Source: Pyrodictium sp.
GTDB lineage: Archaea; Thermoproteota; Thermoprotei_A; Sulfolobales; Pyrodictiaceae
Direction of reading: 5' to 3'
Length of the DNA: 64,000 bases
NCBI GenBank assembly: GCA_013540595.1
Contig: JABXKE010000002.1
Location: forward strand, 558,050 to 622,049
Position 1 is the first letter of the stretch, and every line of letters starts with the position of its first letter. Under the pieces are notes generated by a model. That model was given only the letters and a program-made list of their open reading frames with translations, had not been told where the DNA came from and ran no database searches. Below, piece by piece: positions 60,071 to 64,000 of this stretch. Both the position numbers and the translations under genes were made by a program.

Positions 60071-63000
60071 ATGCTTAAAATGAGATGGTGTAGTAATGAG
60101 ATTAAGCGGTATGGACGAGTAATCACTTTTTGCGAGGGCAGGCCATTCATGCGCTACTCCACTAGTAGGGGGTTTATACTAAAGTCTGTTCTGCTACTTA
60201 CAATATCATTGACGGCAATTGTCATGGTGATAAAGGCTAGCCATGCACTAGCTGAGGATAGAGTACCACCTTACGCTTATAGTGTTCTCCAAGACGAAAA
60301 CATTCTGGACATTATTGTCTTGAACAATACTGTATTTGCTGTAACTGCTATAGAGGGCGGCCAAAACAATCCAATCATGTTAGTGGTTACACTGAAGAAT
60401 TACTCGCTTACGCCTCACGTACTATCAACACTCCTGCCAGGGGAACCTAAGAAGGTAGATTATGAAGGCAAACAATACATTGTTAGTGTTACAGACAACG
60501 GCTTTGTAACCGCTATAGACGTGAACAGCCTCTTGGCATATAGCGTCTTTGGTATACCAGGAGACGTTATTGAGGCTTTCTTCATAAATAAGTCTGTAGC
60601 AATACTTTCAGAGCTATCACGAGAAGTAAACAGTACGTATATCCTAACCCCTGGTACGACAGGCTGGAGCGAGGCCAGGCTTGTTGTCGGTACTCTTCTT
60701 CCAATGCGCGAAGAAGGCCTAAACCCAGTACAGTTGGTCCCTGTGGTTGAACAGTTTGGTGAACATAATGTTTATCATGAAGCACTAGTTCTCTACGAGA
60801 AAAAACCGTACATGAGGTATACACTGGCAGCATACATAGCAACAGCTGTAAACTCTACTCTTGTACCACTAAGTGGTGCTCCAGTTTACGTTTATACCAC
60901 TACGAACAAACTAGTAGGCGAAGGTGTAGTCGGTGAAGGAGGTCTCGCGCTCATACCCATTGAGGAAGCCGCCTTCCCCCTCAAACTAATAATAAGAGTC
61001 GGAAATAGTTGTTATAGCGTCCAGGTCAGCGAGGAGGACACTGTTCTAGTTGGTGATACAATCAACGTTACTACAAGCATAGTCATCGACAACACGTCAA
61101 TACCTTCAGTTTGCCCAAAACCGGAAAGAAAGTATGTCATGGCTGTATTGAGATACTCTGAAGGAAGAATAAACATGACCCCTCTAGGTGTGGACATTGA
61201 AGCAGTGAAATTCAGAGTGCTCTGGGCTCAGAGACTAGTCAACAATAGTTACTTCATAATAGTTGGAGGGCAGGAACTCTCCATAGGAGACATTGAGTAC
61301 AAAGGGTCAGGGTTTGCCTACCTCATAGTAAGTAACAGAGATGGTGCCTTCGAAGTAGTAGACCACAAATACTACTCAACAGTAAACGATGTACCAATAG
61401 TGGCTTCAGCCTCAATAGATGCGCGCGTCTTCACTGTTGGAACACGTGCCGGGATGGTCTATATAGCTGGGCTTGGCGTTTCAGGCTACGAACTCTTATG
61501 GCCCTTCAAGCTTGCTAGTGCTATAAGAGGCCTTAGGACAGTAGAGTTGACTGAAGATACTTACCTCATTGCTGCCTATGACGACAAAAGCTTTAACATC
61601 TACGCTATTAGCCTACGCGACAAGACAGCAAGACCTCTTCTCGGATCAAATAGGGGGATAGTACTACTACCCCATGGCGAGAACATAAACGACATAGAAT
61701 TCCTCAACGCAAGAACCATAATCATAGCTACGAATAGAGGAGCCTACATTATAAGGAACATAGATAAACTCCTACATGAAAACATTATGGACATCGGTGG
61801 GATCCTAGTAAAGTATCTTAGCGTCAACGTAGTTGACGAGTATGGAAGAAAAGTAGACCAGTACAATATCTCTTACAGCCTATTCTACGGGAACACAACA
61901 ATAGACAAACAAGTGTTAAGTGTACACGAAAACGAGACCGCAAGTGTGCCATGCATAGAGGGTGCTACACTCACTCTAGCTGTGACCCCTCTTAACCCCA
62001 TATACACTAATGTCATAGAGAATATAACATGTACAGAGCACCTATACAACGACTCATCTATAACTGTGAAGGTTCCCCTCCGCGAGTACACGGTCAACCT
62101 TACATTTGTAGACGAAGACATAGGCTTGCCGCCACAAGCAGTACTACATATCATATTAGCAAACACGTATACAAACCAAAAGTTTGAATACAATGTAACA
62201 GTCACTAACCGCATAGGACAATTATCCATAAAGCTGAAAGCTGGAGAGTATAATGTCTCAGTTATTGATACCAGTGGAAAACTCTACAAAGACTTCACAT
62301 TTAAACTAGATGTCTATAACAATACTAGCCAGAAAGTAATATTGGAGCGAAAACCAATAAGAGTAATCGTAACAGTAAACTCGGAATATAAGCCAAAGAC
62401 TACAGATACAATGATACTAGAAATCGTAGATGCATTAACAGGTAAGATAGTGTTCAGAGACCATTACGATGCACCACGTAGTGATGCACCAGTAATAACA
62501 CAATTTGATACAACCTACCGCGGCAAAGCCATTCTCAGAATCACATTTAAGGCACCTGAAGCAGAGATGATGCCCTACTACGAAAATGTTGTCCAAAACA
62601 TCCGACTCTATAATGAGCTTGAATATGTAGAGGTAACTCTTCAGCCTAAGAAGTATAAGCTAGAAATAAGCGTAAGAGATGAGAACGGACACCCAGTAAA
62701 TGCAAATATAATTATAAAAAGTGCTGAAGGCGAGAAAGTAGCAGAGTTTGCTGGAAGATCCTTAGCTTCAACCTTTGTAACGCGTGGTGAGTACACCGTA
62801 ATTATTGATCCATCACCAATAAACATGACTGGTATTAGACTCTATGAGAATAAGACTATTAGAATTGAAGTATACAAGGACATAAGCATTTCTGTAACAC
62901 TGAAGAAGTTACGCGAGTTCATATCTATAACACTTGTAGATCCCTTTACACTGAACGGAGGCATAATGGATAATGTTACAATATACCTTGACGGGGCATT

Positions 63001-63544
63001 TTACAAGAAAGTAACAAGGGCAGCACAAAAGATGACCGTAAGGATACCAGTACTCATTAAAGGATCGAAGCTTAGTATTAAACCTGAGACTAAGAGGATA
63101 TACACAGAGGTACAACGTGAGATTCTAGTCCAAGATAACGGCACTGTAGTCAGCCTAGAGCGTAGAATGTATACTATAAAGCTTGTCGTCATAGACGATG
63201 AGGGTAATGGTGTTAAAGCTGCATCAGTAAACGTGCAAGGGATAGATGTTACTTACATGTCATCTTCGGTAACAGATGTTGACGGGCTTGCCACCCTAAT
63301 GCTGCCTTACGGCACCTACAACATCCAAGTGACTGCGAGAGAATATGATGACTACCAGTTATCCGGGTTCACAGTCACAGGAGACGCTACAGTGAGCATA
63401 ATACTGAGACCGAAACCCTTCACAATACTCAAAAGATACTTAAACATAATATCTGCAGTAATATTCGCTACAGTCCTACTAGTCTTCGCGAGAATATACT
63501 TCAAGAAGATACTAGAAAAGCTAGCTACTGAGGAGGAGTTCTAG
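60071..63544 (+). CDS. Giant surface protein with Ig-like/PEGA-type repeats and membrane anchor
   Basis: This 1157-residue protein is secreted and anchored. An N-terminal signal or membrane helix (about 40-58, VLLLTISLTAIVMVI) follows a basic region. Residues about 65-600 are beta-rich, possibly a propeller with VVGGQ- and TRAG-type turns. Residues 600-1110 contain a chain of about six domains of the carboxypeptidase-regulatory/PEGA type (ending VDGLATLMLPYGTYNIQVTA). A TM helix (about 1125-1145) leads to a short charged tail. Many N-x-S/T sites suggest N-glycosylation. ATG 60149 is a competing start. It is divergent from the secretion genes and may be their cargo or scaffold (inference). Confidence 0.75.
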   Translation: MLKMRWCSNEIKRYGRVITFCEGRPFMRYSTSRGFILKSVLLLTISLTAIVMVIKASHALAEDRVPPYAYSVLQDENILDIIVLNNTVFAVTAIEGGQNNPIMLVVTLKNYSLTPHVLSTLLPGEPKKVDYEGKQYIVSVTDNGFVTAIDVNSLLAYSVFGIPGDVIEAFFINKSVAILSELSREVNSTYILTPGTTGWSEARLVVGTLLPMREEGLNPVQLVPVVEQFGEHNVYHEALVLYEKKPYMRYTLAAYIATAVNSTLVPLSGAPVYVYTTTNKLVGEGVVGEGGLALIPIEEAAFPLKLIIRVGNSCYSVQVSEEDTVLVGDTINVTTSIVIDNTSIPSVCPKPERKYVMAVLRYSEGRINMTPLGVDIEAVKFRVLWAQRLVNNSYFIIVGGQELSIGDIEYKGSGFAYLIVSNRDGAFEVVDHKYYSTVNDVPIVASASIDARVFTVGTRAGMVYIAGLGVSGYELLWPFKLASAIRGLRTVELTEDTYLIAAYDDKSFNIYAISLRDKTARPLLGSNRGIVLLPHGENINDIEFLNARTIIIATNRGAYIIRNIDKLLHENIMDIGGILVKYLSVNVVDEYGRKVDQYNISYSLFYGNTTIDKQVLSVHENETASVPCIEGATLTLAVTPLNPIYTNVIENITCTEHLYNDSSITVKVPLREYTVNLTFVDEDIGLPPQAVLHIILANTYTNQKFEYNVTVTNRIGQLSIKLKAGEYNVSVIDTSGKLYKDFTFKLDVYNNTSQKVILERKPIRVIVTVNSEYKPKTTDTMILEIVDALTGKIVFRDHYDAPRSDAPVITQFDTTYRGKAILRITFKAPEAEMMPYYENVVQNIRLYNELEYVEVTLQPKKYKLEISVRDENGHPVNANIIIKSAEGEKVAEFAGRSLASTFVTRGEYTVIIDPSPINMTGIRLYENKTIRIEVYKDISISVTLKKLREFISITLVDPFTLNGGIMDNVTIYLDGAFYKKVTRAAQKMTVRIPVLIKGSKLSIKPETKRIYTEVQREILVQDNGTVVSLERRMYTIKLVVIDDEGNGVKAASVNVQGIDVTYMSSSVTDVDGLATLMLPYGTYNIQVTAREYDDYQLSGFTVTGDATVSIILRPKPFTILKRYLNIISAVIFATVLLVFARIYFKKILEKLATEEEF

Positions 63545-63628
63545 CCCATACTAGGGACGTTTTTATACGTCTTCTATCCACAAATTCTCCTAGGGACACG
63601 AAGGCCTAGATGAGTAGAGGGTGACGCG

Positions 63629-64000
63629 ATGGAGAGTGGCGTTAGAGTATTCAACAACATGCAAGAAGTCATAAAGTACGTTGACAACGAGCTGACAGAG
63701 TATAGGAAGAAGCTAGGAGAATTATTGCGTGTCATTGAGGAGCTTAGAGCACGTAAGGAACACGAGGATAAGCTGAAGAGGCTTATTGAGAGCATAACTG
63801 GCAAAGCTGCGGAAGAGGCTGCTAGAGAAGTCACAGTGAGACTTGAGAAGATAACGCTGTCAGTAAACCCTTCAGCAGCAACAGAGCTAAGCTACTTTGA
63901 GGAGTTAGCAGAGCACATAAACTCTAAAGTTACAAGATTGACTGCGATAAAGAAGGACTTAGAGAAGCTTGCAAGTATAGATGTAGAAGCTAAGGTGATT
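63629..64000 (+). CDS. Coiled-coil protein, truncated by window end
   Basis: The frame runs from ATG 63629 past the window edge, 124 codons seen without a stop. The ribosome-binding site GAGGGTG lies six nt upstream. The sequence is almost wholly alpha-helical with heptad character (ELTEYRKKLGELLRVIEEL; KLKRLIESI; VEAKVI at the edge) and rich in Lys and Glu. The N-terminal part is amphipathic and no enzyme motif is seen. It follows the surface-protein gene by 85 bp in the same direction, and the two may be cotranscribed. Function unknown. Confidence 0.7.
   Translation, partial: MESGVRVFNNMQEVIKYVDNELTEYRKKLGELLRVIEELRARKEHEDKLKRLIESITGKAAEEAAREVTVRLEKITLSVNPSAATELSYFEELAEHINSKVTRLTAIKKDLEKLASIDVEAKVI

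Noticed and set aside
1-64000. CRISPR arrays, insertion sequences, rRNA genes and a replication origin
   Set aside because: No regularly spaced repeats, transposase frames, rRNA segments or origin-recognition-box arrays next to a cdc6/orc1 gene were found.

Overview
The window comes from a hyperthermophilic crenarchaeon (Thermoproteota). The Desulfurococcales, perhaps the Pyrodictiaceae, fit the gene style best, but this is inferred from gene content and is not an identification. Evidence for the lineage: r-proteins S25e, S27ae and L38e, a likely Rpo8, TFE-beta with an FeS motif, the short XPF nuclease without a helicase, the two-domain Sm protein SmAP3, AGOG glycosylase, intron-bearing tRNAs, and ribosome-binding sites of the GGGGTG/GAGGTG/GGTG type about 6-8 nt before ATG, GTG or TTG starts. 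Coding density is high. I saw no rRNA, CRISPR, insertion sequence or prophage.

Layout. 1-4230: a membrane protein, a KaiC-like ATPase, a DUF2299-like protein and a CPA2 antiporter with CBS domains. 4231-9850: DNA ligase, small unknowns, a phosphoesterase and a THUMP-SPOUT RNA methyltransferase candidate. 9984-20000, almost all on the minus strand: a large information-processing block (aIF2-gamma, PIN protein, Rpo7, Spt4, dephospho-CoA kinase, S24e, S27ae, Kae1, Bud32, RdgB, S15, a RecJ/Cdc45-like protein, Pcc1, S3Ae, plus S6e). 20186-30540: aIF5B, an M28-like peptidase, then a repair/nuclease neighbourhood (AGOG, a probable structured RNA, DHH and DUF429 proteins, ferredoxin, XPF), then LOG-like, M24 peptidase and DUF763 genes. 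30571-42421: S8e, ITPase-like, a ketopantoate reductase with an apparent ACG start, Gar1-TFB, TFE-beta, Trm1, L38e, Rpo8, SmAP3, a split archaeosine transglycosylase, PAC2, and three tRNA genes (Pro, Tyr, Thr). 42642-56308: glycine decarboxylase subunits, PfkB kinase, MetRS, UPF0282, Sfm1-like, the NEMF/RqcH homologue, S25e, PriL and NucS. 56314-64000: a type II/IV secretion ATPase plus membrane platform, divergent from a giant membrane-anchored surface protein, then a truncated coiled-coil gene.

How the genes work together. The central theme is translation and tRNA modification: three KEOPS subunits, Trm1, split arcTGT, Gar1, initiation factors, r-proteins and the ribosome-rescue factor. Transcription (Rpo7, Spt4, TFB, TFE-beta, Rpo8) and replication/repair (ligase, PriL, NucS, XPF, AGOG, RecJ-like) are interleaved with it.

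Most novel signals. There are three unassigned GC-rich structured intergenic elements (about 632-722, 3844-3945 and 24600-24770). The S15 mRNA has a switch-like leader. The panE homologue has lost a canonical start codon. The tRNA-Pro gene appears to carry two introns. The secretion/surface-protein locus has no recognisable pilin. No clearly new multi-gene defence or mobile system is visible.
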